Source of the DNA: Hirundichthys speculiger
Lineage: Eukaryota > Chordata > Actinopteri > Beloniformes > Exocoetidae
DNA length: 64,000 nucleotides
Assembly (NCBI GenBank): GCA_018398805.1
Contig: JAGFBZ010000935.1
Location: forward strand, 1-64,000
Reading direction: 5' to 3'
Below, piece by piece: positions 24,226 through 36,655 of the stretch. Position numbers and translations under genes: made by a program. The notes beneath the pieces are model-generated. The model searched no databases. It was not told the origin of the DNA and saw only the letters and a list, made by a program, of their open reading frames with translations. Position 1 is the first letter of the stretch; each line of letters begins with the position of its first letter.

Positions 24226-24333
24226 TCAAGCAGGGAGGAGGCAGGAATAATGTTCACTCTCTGAAGAGTCCTCAAAAATCTTCTCCAGTGCCTCCTGGAC
24301 ACTAAAACGTGTTTTTGACTTACTTTTAGCCAT
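24226..24333 (-). pseudogene. piggyBac-type transposase N-terminal remnant
   Basis: A 35-residue ORF starts with a basic stretch (AKSKSKTRF) followed by an acidic, serine-rich segment. This is the usual look of piggyBac/PGBD N-termini. It stops with TGA, and a (TA)n tract follows instead of the catalytic domain. Confidence 0.6.
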
Positions 24334-25130
24334 TTAACTGTGAAGTAAGTTATCTTATTTTACGCGAGTTATTTTGCTGCTTGCACCGCTGAGCGCTCTG
24401 CGTAAATGCGCATAGGCACAACTGGAGGAGCGCACCACTAAGCGCAGGCGTAGAACGGCTCAGATAAAGTCGAATTACACATGCAATACATCATTGGAAA
24501 GGTTGATCTATGCTCTAAAAGGCGGAAATGACGAATCTAAGGTCCGCCTTGTAGCTGTCAATCAAATGCATTGCAAAGAGAGTCACCGGAAATTCGAACA
24601 AAGCCATCTTTGTTTCGGGAAGATGATTCCTCTGCTTGAAAAACTACGATCGGAAATCAAACAAAACTTTTTTACACTTCTAATATGGTACTGAATTGCA
24701 AACAAGTGCTTTGGTTATAAGTAATAACATTTATTGATACTAAATCTCAATAAATGATCACGAGAATTCAACCGTACATGAAGAACCAAGCTTGTTCAGG
24801 GCATTTCTCAGGAACCAAAAATCGCTCGAGTGAGCATCTTTCTGTTTATAGACAAGCTAAGCCTCTGTCAACAAACAGGGACCGGATTCAAACCATTTCT
24901 CCACATTTTCTGGGACTTTTACCAACGAAAACCGGTAAGTGCTGACTTTCCCGACTTTCGGCTTTTATGTCTTTAGGCACCAATTGTGCAAGATATATAA
25001 GAGGTGAAACAAAAACGGCATTATTTTTGCAAAGAGGAGACTCTGCAGAGTTCAATGATACCAAACACAGCTATGACAGATGAAGTGAGCGTTCTGTATG
25101 AGTCATTTTTAGACAAAATTATTACACAAT

Positions 25131-25148
25131 GAGGACGCCGGCGTCCTC
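25131..25148. repeat. 18 bp perfect palindrome at transposon end
   Basis: GAGGACGCCGGCGTCCTC reads identically on both strands. It lies 15 bases inside the right end of the piggyBac-like element and is probably a subterminal transposase-binding or structural motif. Confidence 0.9.
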
Positions 25149-25954
25149 GTCGGGTTTATCAGGTTAAAATCAACCAATGTGTGATGGCGGTGTTTTCGGT
25201 TTTTGTGTGATTTAAAAGTACAATAAATGTTTGTCTTAAAGTCACAACCTAAAAACATACAAGTGACTGTCTCATTTCGTTTGAGATGTGCATTTATATG
25301 AGAAAAATAATCCTTGTCTGATGCTAAATCAGTACAGCTACAAATGTGACAACTGAATATAGCTTCTTTTTTGTGAGGAACACCTGTGGTGTGGATTTTA
25401 CTTTGGTGGACAATAAGGGCATTCCAAGTCTTAAATGTGCATGGACAGTGCTGGTATGTACATGGATAGCGAGACCTACGTCCAAAATGTGGATGCTTTA
25501 ACTTGTAGTGATGTAACAGCTTGGACCTACTTGGTACAGTTTCTGCACACCCCTTACAACTCCACATTCCCTGGACCTAGTACTGCAACATACATCAAGA
25601 GCGTCATTAGTGATATCATTCATCCTCGAAATGCAAGTCCGAACAAAAAGGCTCACTGCATTACAAAAATTCAAAACAAGATGGAAAAATGCTATCATGT
25701 CCAAATAAATCCATAGGTCCTTAAATACAAGGACTAACACATGCTTGTTTAGACTAGCAATATTTTGCAGAAAAAAGAATTGATCTTCTATTATAATCAA
25801 ATGTGAAAAATGGACCTGGACAAATGACAATTTGCACAGGAAAATTTAAAAAAAAAAATCCAATTAACCTTTAATCAGTACCTCACATTCTTTTTTAAAT
25901 GTATGTGAAATGAAAATGCAAATCTAGAGCTTACATAAATGTGACAGTACCTAC

Positions 25955-26001
25955 CATTACAGAGCCTTTTGAATGTATGATATGCAAATAGGACAGAGAA
26001 C
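25955..26001 (-). other. Candidate 5' exon of the zinc-finger gene
   Basis: On the minus strand a poly(T)-CAG acceptor (26002-26004) and a GTAGGT donor (from 25954) bracket 47 bases with no good start codon. It is probably untranslated. The next acceptor is at about 25583, just before ATG 25567. Confidence 0.45.
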
Positions 26002-26535
26002 CTGTGAAAAAAAAAAAAAAAAATTAGCATCAGTCAGGTGTCTCAGTAAAAACGCATAGACACAGTCAGATCAACCAAAGCTCTTGCAAATAAAACAAAA
26101 TCACTAAAAGTTCCAGATGTAGACAATTATTGAATTACACTTTCTGGACGCGGCTCACACTGGCTCACACACACCTCATAACTTAATTATAACTTTAATT
26201 TAACTTAATAGCTCTCGTCTCCCCTCCTCCTCGATCCTCCATCTGGAGCATGCAGGGGCGAAGCCGGCTAACGGTTGCTCCCCAATGGCTGTGCTGTGGT
26301 CAGCAGCGGGCCCGGGAGCCGGACGGCCACAGCAGAGAAAAACACACCGATGCTAGAGTTCTTCAACATGTAGGCTAATGCAAACGGGCTATAATGTTTC
26401 TGGCTACAAGTACGCTACACGGAGTTAACAGGCTGTTGTAACTGTTATGTTACGTTACTGTGTGAAAACAGCGCTCTAGTGGACTATCGCCCACGTAACT
26501 ATAACAGGAACATAAATATGAAGAGAACTTACCTT

Positions 26536-26650
26536 TAGCTACAGACATTAGGGCGTGACCTCTTGCTGTAAAGCATGGAGAGTTTCCAACGACATTCGCG
26601 GTCTTTCCCGCTTGAGGGTTCTACTTCTTGTTTTTTTTTCTGGCACGCAA
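26536..26650 (-). promoter_or_regulatory. Candidate first exon and promoter, minus strand
   Basis: A strong donor GTAAGT (AAAG|GTAAGT, boundary about 26535) ends a CpG-richer stretch. It lies upstream of both minus-strand genes. No TATA box is obvious. It could serve one or both genes by alternative splicing. Confidence 0.35.
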
Positions 26651-26699
26651 CCGGCGCGGAAGCGCCCCCTTCTGTTCCGGAGGGATTAATGACAATTGC

Positions 26700-27604
26700 T
26701 GGCGACATTCAAATCAGCAGAGACTAAACTCGATTACGTTGGTTTTATTAATTTGATGGACCAGAGCTAATGCTAACAGAGAGACGTTTTCACTCATCAC
26801 CCTCCCTCCTGCTAAATCAAATTATCAGGGCTTAAAGTAAAAAGAAATCCTGAGCCTGAACCTTTTTACAGGGGTGCAGTGGATCCAATGCATACACATT
26901 ATTGGCAATATTTTGGCATTGTGCTTGGTAATATACAAGATGACCTACAATTTAAATCTGAATTTTAAAAGTAAAGGTTATCAAGTTATAAGTTAAAATA
27001 TGTGAAACTCAGTCAAGCCAATTAATCTGATTCATTTAGCAACTATTTTATTCAATTAAGGGCAATTTGTACAAAAAAAAAAAACAAATTGCAACTTTTC
27101 CATCATTTTTGTTCAAAAAAATGGCTAATTAAGTTCTGGGAAAAGCATTCCATTGGGTCTTGACTCGTCTCCTCTTTAACAAATTTGCAGAGACAGTTAT
27201 TAGATTATTAGATGTTATTACTAATTACTGGATCATCATTAAAATAGGTAACCATTACATTCAGTATTTTTCCATTATTTGGGTGGTGGCTTCATATATG
27301 AGAACTTGAGAATTACCTTCTACCACCACTAGATGGCGACAAAGACCATTCTTTAAAAGTAAACTGAATGTCTGACAACTGTTTTTTTTCTTTAAAAAAA
27401 GTAAATTAAGTATTTGAGGTAAATATTAAATATTTTAAATCATGCTGACATATTCAGCTATATTACTGCTCAGTTTAGTGACACTGATTGAAAAATTAGG
27501 TGTCATGAAAAATATGTTAAGCTGCCGGAAATAGGAGCATTTGTTTTGATTTCACATTTTGAAAAATATACAGTGGTGGATTAATACAACATAAGTTTCT
27601 ATAT
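26700..27604. other. No gene seen
   Basis: AT-rich intergenic DNA. A CTCF-core-like word, CCACTAGATGGCG, lies at 27326-27338. Confidence 0.45.
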
Positions 27605-27831
27605 ACCGTATTTTCCAGACTATAAGCCGCTACTTTTGTCCCACGCTTTAAACCATGAGGCTTATACAGAGATGCGGCTTTTCTATGATTTATTCCTCAG
27701 CCCTCAGTGGGCGCTCTAGCAGGAAGTGCAAAAACCAAAAAACAAACCGAGTAGTTAAAGGCTATTCTGTTTTTGTTAAGTAGCCTGTGTTGGCTATGCT
27801 ACTCTACATTCATTTTGTGAGCATCAATACC

Positions 27832-27907
<76 letters not shown>

Positions 27908-28315
27908 GGACAAACTGATTAATCCAGGTGTGTCTGACCATTGTAGCTACTCGGACACACCTGGATTTATCAGTTTTTCCAGTCGGTTTGTTGGTTCCCC
28001 AGCGGATTTCAGGGTTCTAATGGACCCGCCACAGAGGTAAGTTTTTAATTGCAGATGCGGACCGGACGCAGCGTGGAGCCAGCAGGTCCGCGATCCGGCT
28101 TCAAAGCAGATCCAGCTCTGAGTGCAAGTGGACCCCGATACAGGTCCATTTCACGGGTCCGTTCCGGATGTCTGAATAAAGCAACTTGGTTTTAGTGTAC
28201 AGGAGGAAAATGAATAAAACCATCATTGACTTTTCTGTTTTGTTTGATCAGCACTTTTACTGCCGTGTTACAGGCACTGTTTAGAGTAACCCAGTTCAGT
28301 TCAGGTATATGAATA
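27605..28315 (+). mobile_element. MITE copy 1, ACCGTATTTTCC family, right end lost
   Basis: It begins ACCGTATTTTCCAGACTATA and is co-linear with the complete copy at 53772, including 'aagccgctacttttgtccc', 'gaggcttatacagagatgcgg', an internal (ATT)n tract and 'cacacctggattt'. Similarity ends at about 28315, so the right terminal repeat is absent. Confidence 0.85.
27833..27907. repeat. (ATT)n microsatellite inside MITE copy 1
   Basis: About 25 ATT units, at the same internal position as in the copy at 53772. Confidence 0.95.
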
Positions 28316-28607
28316 CCTACACTTTTAGATATATTTAAAATAAATAAATAAATAAATACAATCAAAAATGCACACATAAAAATATACATAATGCATATCT
28401 GGATTAATATGTTTGAAAAGGGGTAGGAAGAAGTAAAACTGATTTAATCCTACCCCTCCTCCAATGTTCCATGATTACCCTAAAGATTTATCTGTTTTTT
28501 AAGGCCTAATCATGAATTTTGGAGCTGTAATTTAATATTCAGACAGACAATGACATCTTCATACATACATACTGATACATACACTCATACACACATACAC
28601 ACGCACG

Positions 28608-28656
<49 letters not shown>

Positions 28657-29050
28657 CGCCTAGGAAGAAGAAAACATTTTGCATCCTCCCAGCTCCAATG
28701 ATGCTAAGCCTGTAAGGTACATCCATCTTTGCATTCTCAATGTTTAATGGAAATGTACTGTCTGTCCTAAATAAAAATTAATTCATTCATTCATTTGTCT
28801 ATAAAATTGTTATAAGTGCACCTCTGCATAACACTGTATCCCTATTAACATTAAGGGAAACAAAAAATAAAGAAATAAACATCAACTTATAACAAAGAAT
28901 AACTTTCAGTTGTTTTTTTAGTCTGTAAAGATTTAAAGTGCATCAATCCTACCACAGTCACAGTAAAGCCAAGGGCTACATCAGCATCTTTATATTTCCT
29001 CGGCTTAACTTTCTGGTGACTTTCGTTTGTCTCATTATCTCCATCTCTCT
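28316..29050. other. No gene seen; CA-repeat and LINE-tail-like text
   Basis: A (CA)n tract runs from about 28598 to 28653. A 'gtactgtctgtcctaaataaa' phrase followed by 'ttcattcattcat' near 28760-28796 resembles a fish LINE tail. No ORF of note. Confidence 0.45.
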
Positions 29051-29059
29051 CCACCCTAA

Positions 29060-29476
29060 AGTTGCCACCTGGATTTAACTAAGCAAATAGGTACAAGCCT
29101 CCTATTGGATAATTACTGCCTGGGTGATTATCTTTCAGCTGGCAACAAGTTATTTAAGCCCAACTGGTGCAATGAGTTGCTTCTCATTTCCTAAACAGCC
29201 ATGTTGAAAAACACATCCTGTGGTCGTGGAAAAGATGTTAGTCTGTTTGAGAAGGGTCAAATCATTGGCATGCATCAAACAGAGAAAACATCTAAGGAGG
29301 TTGCAGAAACTACCAAAATTGGGTTAAGGACTGTCCAAAGCATTATTAAAAACTGGAAGGATAGTGGGGACCCATCGTCTTCGAGGAGGAAATGTGGGCG
29401 GAAAAAAATTCATTTTTTTTTTCAAATAAAAAAAGTTTGGTGAGATCAAATCTAGGAAAAACAACAGTATAGCCAA
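29060..29476 (+). mobile_element. Tc1-like transposon 5' part, cut by a Tigger insertion
   Basis: Bases 29201-29443 encode a Tc1 transposase N-terminus: 'GRGKDVSLFEKGQIIGMHQ' then 'SKEVAETTKIGLRTVQSII', a helix-turn-helix. The frame degrades after 'SSRRKCGRKK'. The Tigger-like element begins at 29479 and no catalytic part follows on its far side. Confidence 0.85.
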
Positions 29477-29478
29477 TA

Positions 29479-30634
29479 CAGTGATACCTCTACTTACGAA
29501 CGTCTCTACATACGGAATTTTCAGGTTACAAAACACCTCAATGGGAAAATATTGCCTCTTGTTACGTAAGAAATTTCAGGATACAAAAGGCAAAAATACA
29601 GTACTCTCGCTGCTACTCACAGCTCCCAGAGTTCACCGAACGTAAACATACTTGTAGCTGCTCTGGCTATCGCATATATATAGCATTTCAAACAAAGAAA
29701 CTCTACACAAAACACCTGTTCAAGAGGTGTTTCGACATCACTGAAAACACTCAGCTTACCCTTCGTGTGTTTAGGAAGCAGCACTTCGATTTTGTTGTTT
29801 GCCTCAAGATAATTGACATGGCTTGGCAGGAGGTGATCAGACGTAACCTTAATGCGGCTTGGAGAACGCTGTGGCCCGATGCTGTTGCCCCACGAGATTT
29901 TGAGGGGTTTGAGGTGGAGGGTGAAGTTGACCCTGAAGTTGACGAAATGATTTTGCTGGGAAAGGGCATGGGTCTTGAGGTGAGTGACGAGGACATCAAC
30001 GAGTTGATTCAAGAGCACAATGAGGAGCTTTTGACGGAGGAGCTGAAGGAGTTGGAGGCGATGCAACACATGGCAGTGCAGGAGGAGTTCAGAGAGGAGG
30101 AGGAAGAGGAGGAGGTAGCCATTATTCCATTAGCCCATTTTAGGAAAATTTCATGAAGTTTTGGAATTTGTTGAATCACCCAGAAAAAGTGTTCACTAGT
30201 CGGGCTATTGCTCACTATGATGATATTTGCCTTGCACATTTTTGAAGGATTGTTAAAAGCCGACAAAAGCAAACATCCTTAGATCGTCAGGCAAAAACCA
30301 CTGCTGAGAGAGAACATGAACCAAAGAAGGCAAAAGGTGACGACGATAGCAGTTAAAAGGTAAATGAACATAATTTTATTCTTTACTTTATTATTTGTTT
30401 TTTACATTGTGTACAGCTCTCATTTTATGTTTATTGTGCAGTAATCTAATTGTACCATGTATTTGTTACATGTTTTGATGCATTTTTATGATTCATAAAA
30501 AAATCATGTCAGAATTTCGGGGGGCTTGGAACGGATTAGGACATTTACATGGAAAACGCGTCTTTACTTATGGAATTTTCAGATTACAAAACTACTTCCA
30601 GAACCAATTAATTTCGTAAGTAGAGGTGCCATTG
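29479..30634 (+). mobile_element. Tigger/pogo-like element, internally deleted
   Basis: Terminal repeats CAGTGATACCTCTACTTACG and the inverse of CAATGGCACCTCTACTTACG are flanked by TA (29477-29478 and 30635-30636). Bases about 29713-30156 encode the C-terminal part of a Tigger-type DDE transposase ('IIDMAWQEVIRRNLNAAWRT', 'LWPDAVAPRDFEGFE'), then an acidic Glu-rich stretch. Further C-terminal text continues in another frame ('NFMKFWNLLNHPEKV'). The CENP-B-like DNA-binding half is missing. Confidence 0.9.
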
Positions 30635-30636
30635 TA

Positions 30637-31414
30637 CTTCCTTCACAAACTGTGACAATCAGAGCGCCTTTGCCACCTACTGTAATATATGTGCAATTAC
30701 ACTTTATTCCAGCACGGCAAAAAAAAAAAAAAAGCATGACCCCCCCCCCCCCAAGGGGTCTCGCCCCACTATTTGAGAAGGACTGCCCTAAGTTAACCCA
30801 AAACTGTAAGCTGATTTCAGAAGAAGGACACCTGTTCCCCAATGAAGAAGTGATGCTAATTCAACCTTCTTCAGCCAACTGCTCAGAACAAAGGTGTAAA
30901 ACATGGCTGGAAGGGATGTTTTTGTACTTTAAACCTGTGACATTTAAAAAAATAAGCTGTCGCAGACATTTCAAAAATGACTCAGGAAGTTGTCAGTTTT
31001 TGAAATGATGTTAGATATGCAAGACACATGTAGCAAAAGAGGTAATGCAATTTTAATTTTTCTCTTTATTGAATTGTCAATTATTTATTGTCAGTATTTT
31101 AAATAAAAAAAGACAGACAAACATATTCATCTACCTCTGTAAGTTTTAATAAATCTGTAAAAAAAATATAACACTATTATTAGAATAAAAACAAAAAAGA
31201 AAAACACATGTCTGTGTGCTAATAAAGTCATTATATTTGCTTCACATTCAGTTTGAACACTAGAGTATTTCTGCCCAGATCACAGTAAAGAGATTTAACC
31301 TTTGGCATGATCACTCAACACACACACGCACACCTACACACACACATACACACACACACTGAGAGAGAAAACTTAGTAATGATTTCATCATGTAGCAGGA
31401 TATCCTACCACCAC
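30637..31414. other. No gene seen; poly(A)/poly(C) tract
   Basis: An A15 run is followed by C14 near 30720-30753, then unique sequence. A CA-rich tract lies at 31316-31358. The 160-codon ORF overlapping the Tigger right end is not protein-like. Confidence 0.45.
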
Positions 31415-31590
31415 TATATAAACACTCAGAAGGTCTTGAGGTCTCCTCTTACTTCCCAGCTCTCCTTCTCCCTTCATTCTCCCTGCTCCCCCCCTTTTCC
31501 TCCTCTTCCTCAGCACTGAGTGGAAGTGACAGGAGCAACCACCGGCAGCTATCACTTTTATCTCGCACTTTTGTTCCTCCCTGCTGTGTT
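31415..31590 (+). promoter_or_regulatory. Candidate TATA promoter and untranslated first exon
   Basis: TATATAAA (31415-31422) lies about 170 bases before a good donor (TGTT|GTAAGT at 31591). The intervening sequence is pyrimidine-rich and GC-richer than its surroundings. It could be a first exon of an unannotated transcript or a distal first exon of lhx8. No coding start is convincing. Confidence 0.3.
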
Positions 31591-34500
31591 GTAAGTGAGA
31601 TCAAACTCTACACATTTACTGAACAATTTGTTAATATTTTACTTGAAGTATGCCGTATTCTCATGCTTTTCATGCAAACTGCCCCCATCTTTTCCAAAGG
31701 TTTGCTGTTCTTACAATATTTTTCATAAAATTGGGTATGGCACCAATAATTTATCCATGAAATTTATTCATGTATTTAAGAAACAACATAGTCAAGTGAA
31801 TTGTCTATGAATAAATGGTGATGAAGAGTTCCTAAAATGGATTACTCTTCAATTAAGAAATAAAACAAAAACAAATATTGTCTTGGTAGTCAGTTTACAT
31901 CCCTTTAGCCATGAACTTAGTTTGTGGGCAACCCTGGTTTACCGTCTGTCTGTGTCTGTTGTTGGATTTAATTGGTTGGCATCTGAAAACCCCAACAGAC
32001 AGCATCCCTGCTACACATGACTGAAGGAACTCACAGAAGCTCAAACTGGAGGGAATTCTGCCTTCAGTAGTCGAACTTTTATTCTTGCAATAGATATATT
32101 TTCCCAACCGGACAGAACCAAAAGCCAAACACTTACAGCTTTGAACAAGATTTGCCTCTATTGTTTTTCTTCACAGTTTGCTTTTTCTTACATTTTTCTA
32201 CTGTCTTCTGATTTGAGGTGTGAATTTCCAGTCATGTATCATTGGGCAATGAAAAGTCATGAAACACAAAACTATTTCAGTTGATGTCATTTCTGTGACC
32301 TACAGATTATTTGTTTGTTTTTTGGAATCCATTTTTTTCAGCTTTTTGTAATTCATTATAAAAACAAAAAAAGCACAGTTTGCTTGTAATGTGCAAAATG
32401 GTGATGAAACGACAACCAATTCCAAAAATTTAGGTTAGAGAGTAAAACTTCAGTGCTTGGGATGGGACTCAGACTCATTCATTCTACTTTATAATGTGAC
32501 ACTGTGTCATTCTGTAACGTTCACATCGCATAATCTAGGGTTCAGCATCTTAAATGAGATATAGTTATAGAAGGCATGTGTGTGTGGGTGTGTGGATGCT
32601 GCTGTGTAAGATCTCAGACTTGTTGCATGTCTGGATCACAAAGACAAATGTTAACAGTTGGTTTATATTGGCCAGCTGCGTGAATAAATCACTGTGAGGT
32701 CCAATTCCTACTGGAGAATCATTTTGCACTCTGCCAGACAGATAGGGCCTCACACATTTCCTCTGTGTGTGTGTGTGTCACTATGTATGTGTGCCCCACT
32801 TGTCTTAATGTGTACAGAGAGAGACAGGATATTTGCATCAGATTCTTTTTGATTTTAGTTTTAGATTGATAGACTTGATTTGATCACTCAGAAATTAAAG
32901 TTCATACTAAATGTATACATGGTTGTGTGACATATGTAGCCTACTAAAGTTACTGCAAAGAGTTCAATTTGATTGTTGTTTGACTATTTTTCACATTTAT
33001 AACATTATGAGTCTAACATTTGTGTGAATTTGTGTTTTTAAAACTGCATTTTGATGACAAACTCAACCAAAATGTGTCTTATCTACCTTCTCTGAATTGT
33101 AAAAGCCTACAGCAGAAAGATAAATGTAACCTTTTGCTGTGTATTTGCTGTAAACACCGTCATGATTCGTGCGGTCTGCTTCTTCCCCGGCAGTGGAATC
33201 TCCAGCATCTCCGGTAACTCTCCATCTCTGAGAGCATCCAGCCACAACAGAGAGATGAGATGTCCCACATTAGGAGTTAGATAACTCCTTCTTTAGTGTT
33301 TTTGTGTGGTCATGAATGCATGCATGTCTACACAAAATACCTCTTTCAGAGAGCTGGACACACACACACACACACACTCAGAGCCCATATTTATCTTTTA
33401 AAAGAGGCAGTTTTCCATCTGTCGGAACCTCAAGATTGATATCATCATTGCAGGTGGGGGCGATAGATGCAGGGAAAGCCTGTAAAGAGAAAAGGAAAAA
33501 AAAAGAAACAGTGTTCACAATTGCATATATGAACTACTTAAAACAATAACCAGATTAATATATAACTTGTAATATGATCTTCCTCTTAAAACGTCCTCTG
33601 CAGATCCTCTATAGGGACACATGAAAGTGGAATGCAGGTATATTCAGTAGTCAAGAAAGAAATGCTTATAAACTAATTTTAAGGATCCAAGTTTGCATTC
33701 ACCACTGTAGTTTTTTTCACTAAAATTCATTCATTTTCTTCTTTTTATTTTTGTTCAATGCTATTTTGTGTGTGCTTGTTGGTAACAGCCATTACAGTGG
33801 AGCAGGAAGTGCATCTACCACTGTTGGCGGCGTTACAGGCACTAATAGTTTGGTTGAAATATCTTGTTAACTATGAAATGGATTTCTGTGAAGTTTGCTC
33901 CAGCTGGTTGAGGATGTTTCACAGATGATGCATTCAGGATGATTTTGTTTTACCCTCTTTTTTTTTTTTAATCTTAAATACAACACAGCTTTTGGAATTT
34001 ATACAAGCTTTGCTGTGGTATTTTAATTTATCCTTTATTTTGTGTCCCTGAACACTTGTCACCTTGCATGCTCACCCTGCCCAAAAGATCCAGTGAGCAT
34101 TCAGCTGCAGAGATACACTCATTTGTCTACTGATGCTAGAATTTTTCTTGCTCCTTTCTTATTTTCAGGAGGAGTAGCATTTCAGTAATGACTTGGGGTT
34201 ATAATATTACCATTTTGCACTGACAGTTTATTTCACCTCTGCAGCACCTTTATTCTGCAAATTCTGTTAATTACATGAAGCTGGAAAGGCGTAAACTTTC
34301 ATTCGGGCTCTGTTATGTCCCTGGTCCACCTTGGGAGAGGGTATCAGTCCAGTAACGGGGGCAAAATGAGTGCTTTTTGGAAAGGCGTAACTGGGGTGCG
34401 CCACAAACTCCGCTCAGAGGATAAATCCTTCGGTCAGCCTGAGGTACTGACTACTCTGCGAACCCTGTCTGCTTATCAACTAACTGAAGCCAGGCTGGTG

Positions 34501-35854
34501 TCTCTGGCATCCCGCTGAAGCTTAACGGGTTTCACTTTCTTCCTCCGGAGAAACTGAGGCCGGCACTGCTGTGTGTGTCCCAAGGGAACAACTGGGTAGA
34601 AACTTTTATTTTATTGCCCTTTTCTTTAAAGCACTAATTGAATAAAGCAGTCAGGGACTACAGATATTAGGGACTTGGTGCAAATGAAGGGCTGTGTGAA
34701 CGTGGCCATTGACTGCTACTTTTTGTACTGTTTCTGAAATTTCTTCTTTTTTTTTTTGGTGGAGGTGGTGGCAGTTGAAGGGTGGGGCAGATCAAATCAA
34801 ATCAAAACGTGATATCAAATTGCCAGTTTGGTTTGGAGTGAGAACAAAGTGGGCCATTAAATGGCCTTCTGCACCCCCCCCCCCCCCACCCCCCCACCCC
34901 CCCACATACACACACACACATTCATAAGTGTGTCATGCCCAGCTAGAACCTGCTGACCCATTGTTTGTGTACCACCCAGCCAACAGGCCGGACGTTTACC
35001 TCCATTACCTCTCTATGTTTACCTCCCCAGTCGGCCCAGAATAGCCTGTCACTCAGCAGCTACTATTCACCCGTTTCCTCCAATAGCGTGACTCTGCCAT
35101 ATAAGGGGGCGGGAAACTCGATTAAAACAGGATAAAATGAGGAAAACAAGATGTGACAGAGAGGAGGGTTTCACAAAGGACAGGAAACCCAGAGACATGT
35201 CAAAGAGAACAGGAGGGAGAGATGGAGCCACAGATAGCAGGAGGAGAGCAGAAAGGGGGGAAAAATGAATGAAGCCAAGTGACAAGTGGGGTTAAGGAGA
35301 AGAAAGAAAAAAAGAAAGAAAGAAGAAATGTAGATGTTGTTGTACAGAAAGGGAAGTATAAGAAAAAATAGACAGTCTAAAATATTACACCTTTGAAGTC
35401 CACTTTTAGGTACAAAGAGATTTGTTGCGGTGGGGATATGATTCAATAAACATTAGTGTCTTGCTGTACGTGCTCGAGCAGATGAAGTGGTGAAAGCATT
35501 TTAATAACAGAAGTGACTCAAAGCTTTTAGTTTTGAGCAGTGTTAGTCATCAGACTGACAGACGCAGCTTTGATCTCCTGCTCACATTCCCAAGAATCCA
35601 GAGCTGAGCACGAACAACAATATCTCATCATCTCATGAATGAAAATAATTATGAGTGAACAACTATATCATTCATGATACTTTCTATAAAAAAACACTAA
35701 AAGTTAAGTACCAGGGTTTATTTTGTGTCCCCATATTGGTGCTTTTTATGAAATACACCAACATTATGTTTGAAATGTTAGCAAGGATGAAGCATGATTG
35801 ACATTCCACATTCCACATGTATATGTAAACATTTTCTGCTGGGATTAAATAAAT
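31591..35854. other. Gene-free stretch with scattered motifs
   Basis: I see no coding exon. Notable items are a short (CA)n near 33359-33378, a long C-rich tract at 34875-34906, and a perfect CArg-type box CCATATAAGG at 35097-35106 followed by GGGGGCGGG. The ORF at 34315-34518 resembles no family I know. Confidence 0.4.
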
Positions 35855-35990
35855 TCTCTTGCCTACCACGTGGGAGGTCCAGGTTCAGTTCCCGGTTGCA
35901 TCAGGAAGGCAACTCAATCAAATCAATCACTTTGATCACTTTGAGCCACTGTGGCGACCTCTAATGGGAGCAGCTGAAAATAAGGTTTTA
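35855..35990 (+). mobile_element. tRNA-derived SINE
   Basis: It contains an RNA polymerase III B-box-like word (GGTTCAGTTCCCGG, about 35882) in a tRNA-like head. The common teleost body 'gccactgtggcgacctctaa' then 'tgggagcagctgaa' follows. The A-box region is weak. Confidence 0.65.
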
Positions 35991-36089
35991 GTAGCTGACA
36001 AGAAATGTATGAAACTGACATTTATTTACTGTCATGTTCAGACTTTCAGATTTGGACATTTGGACCATCGTGTTCTGCACATTGACTTG

Positions 36090-36170
36090 GTATAGATTTT
36101 TGACGGATGCCATTCCTGACACAACCCTCCACATTTATCAAGGCTTAGAATTAGCATTAGGATTGGTCTT
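36090..36170 (+). repeat. Retroelement tail fragment
   Basis: The phrase 'ggatgccattcctgacacaa' followed by 'ccctccacatttatcaaggctt' matches a widespread fish retroelement 3' region from memory. Confidence 0.5.
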
Positions 36171-36289
36171 AGTATCAGGCAACCTCAGTCAAGCTACATC
36201 GCATAACTTTTTTTCAGTATTTAACTAATTTTCTTTAACAAAATGACACCAAAAAGAAAAAAAAAAACAAAACAAACTCATTGTTTCAT

Positions 36290-36655
36290 TGGACGTTGCA
36301 GCCAGGTCATGCTAATCATCAACCCTTGATGAAGTGGTCATCACCATGTGTGCTGACCTCTACAAATACAGAAATCTTGGCTGGTTTTTGGTCTGGAGTA
36401 TTTGGGTGCATGTCGATACAATCCCAAGAAGGAAAGACATCAGCAATGGTCTTAGAAAAGCAACTGATGGTGCTCATCAATCAGAAAAGTGTTACAAAAG
36501 CAATTTGGGTTTAAAGTTCTACAATGAAGATTATTCTCATGTGGAGAGCATTGAGGACAGTTGCCAATTTTCACAGCAAATTTATCCCAAGGTGTGCAAA
36601 GTTCAAAGATATACAAAAACAAAATATACCCTGAGAGCTACATTTCAGACTCTGC
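36290..36655 (+). mobile_element. Tc1-like transposon fragment, decayed
   Basis: Text such as 'atcccaagaaggaaagacat', 'gctcatcaatcagaaaagtg', 'gaggacagttgccaat' and 'gagctacatttcagactct' follows the order of a common fish Tc1 family. No intact frame, catalytic region or terminal repeats remain. Confidence 0.75.

Noticed and set aside
25435..25716. Plus-strand 93-codon ORF
   Set aside because: Opposite-strand shadow of the zinc-finger exon and its upstream intron.
29617..30069. 150-codon minus-strand ORF
   Set aside because: Shadow of the Tigger transposase remnant on the other strand.
30526..31008. 160-codon plus-strand ORF
   Set aside because: It crosses the Tigger right end and poly(A)/poly(C) runs, so it is a chance reading frame.
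34315..34518. 67-codon ORF with an ATG context (MSAFWKGVTGVRHKLR)
   Set aside because: It looks mildly protein-like, but I recognise no family and see no flanking exons or promoter.
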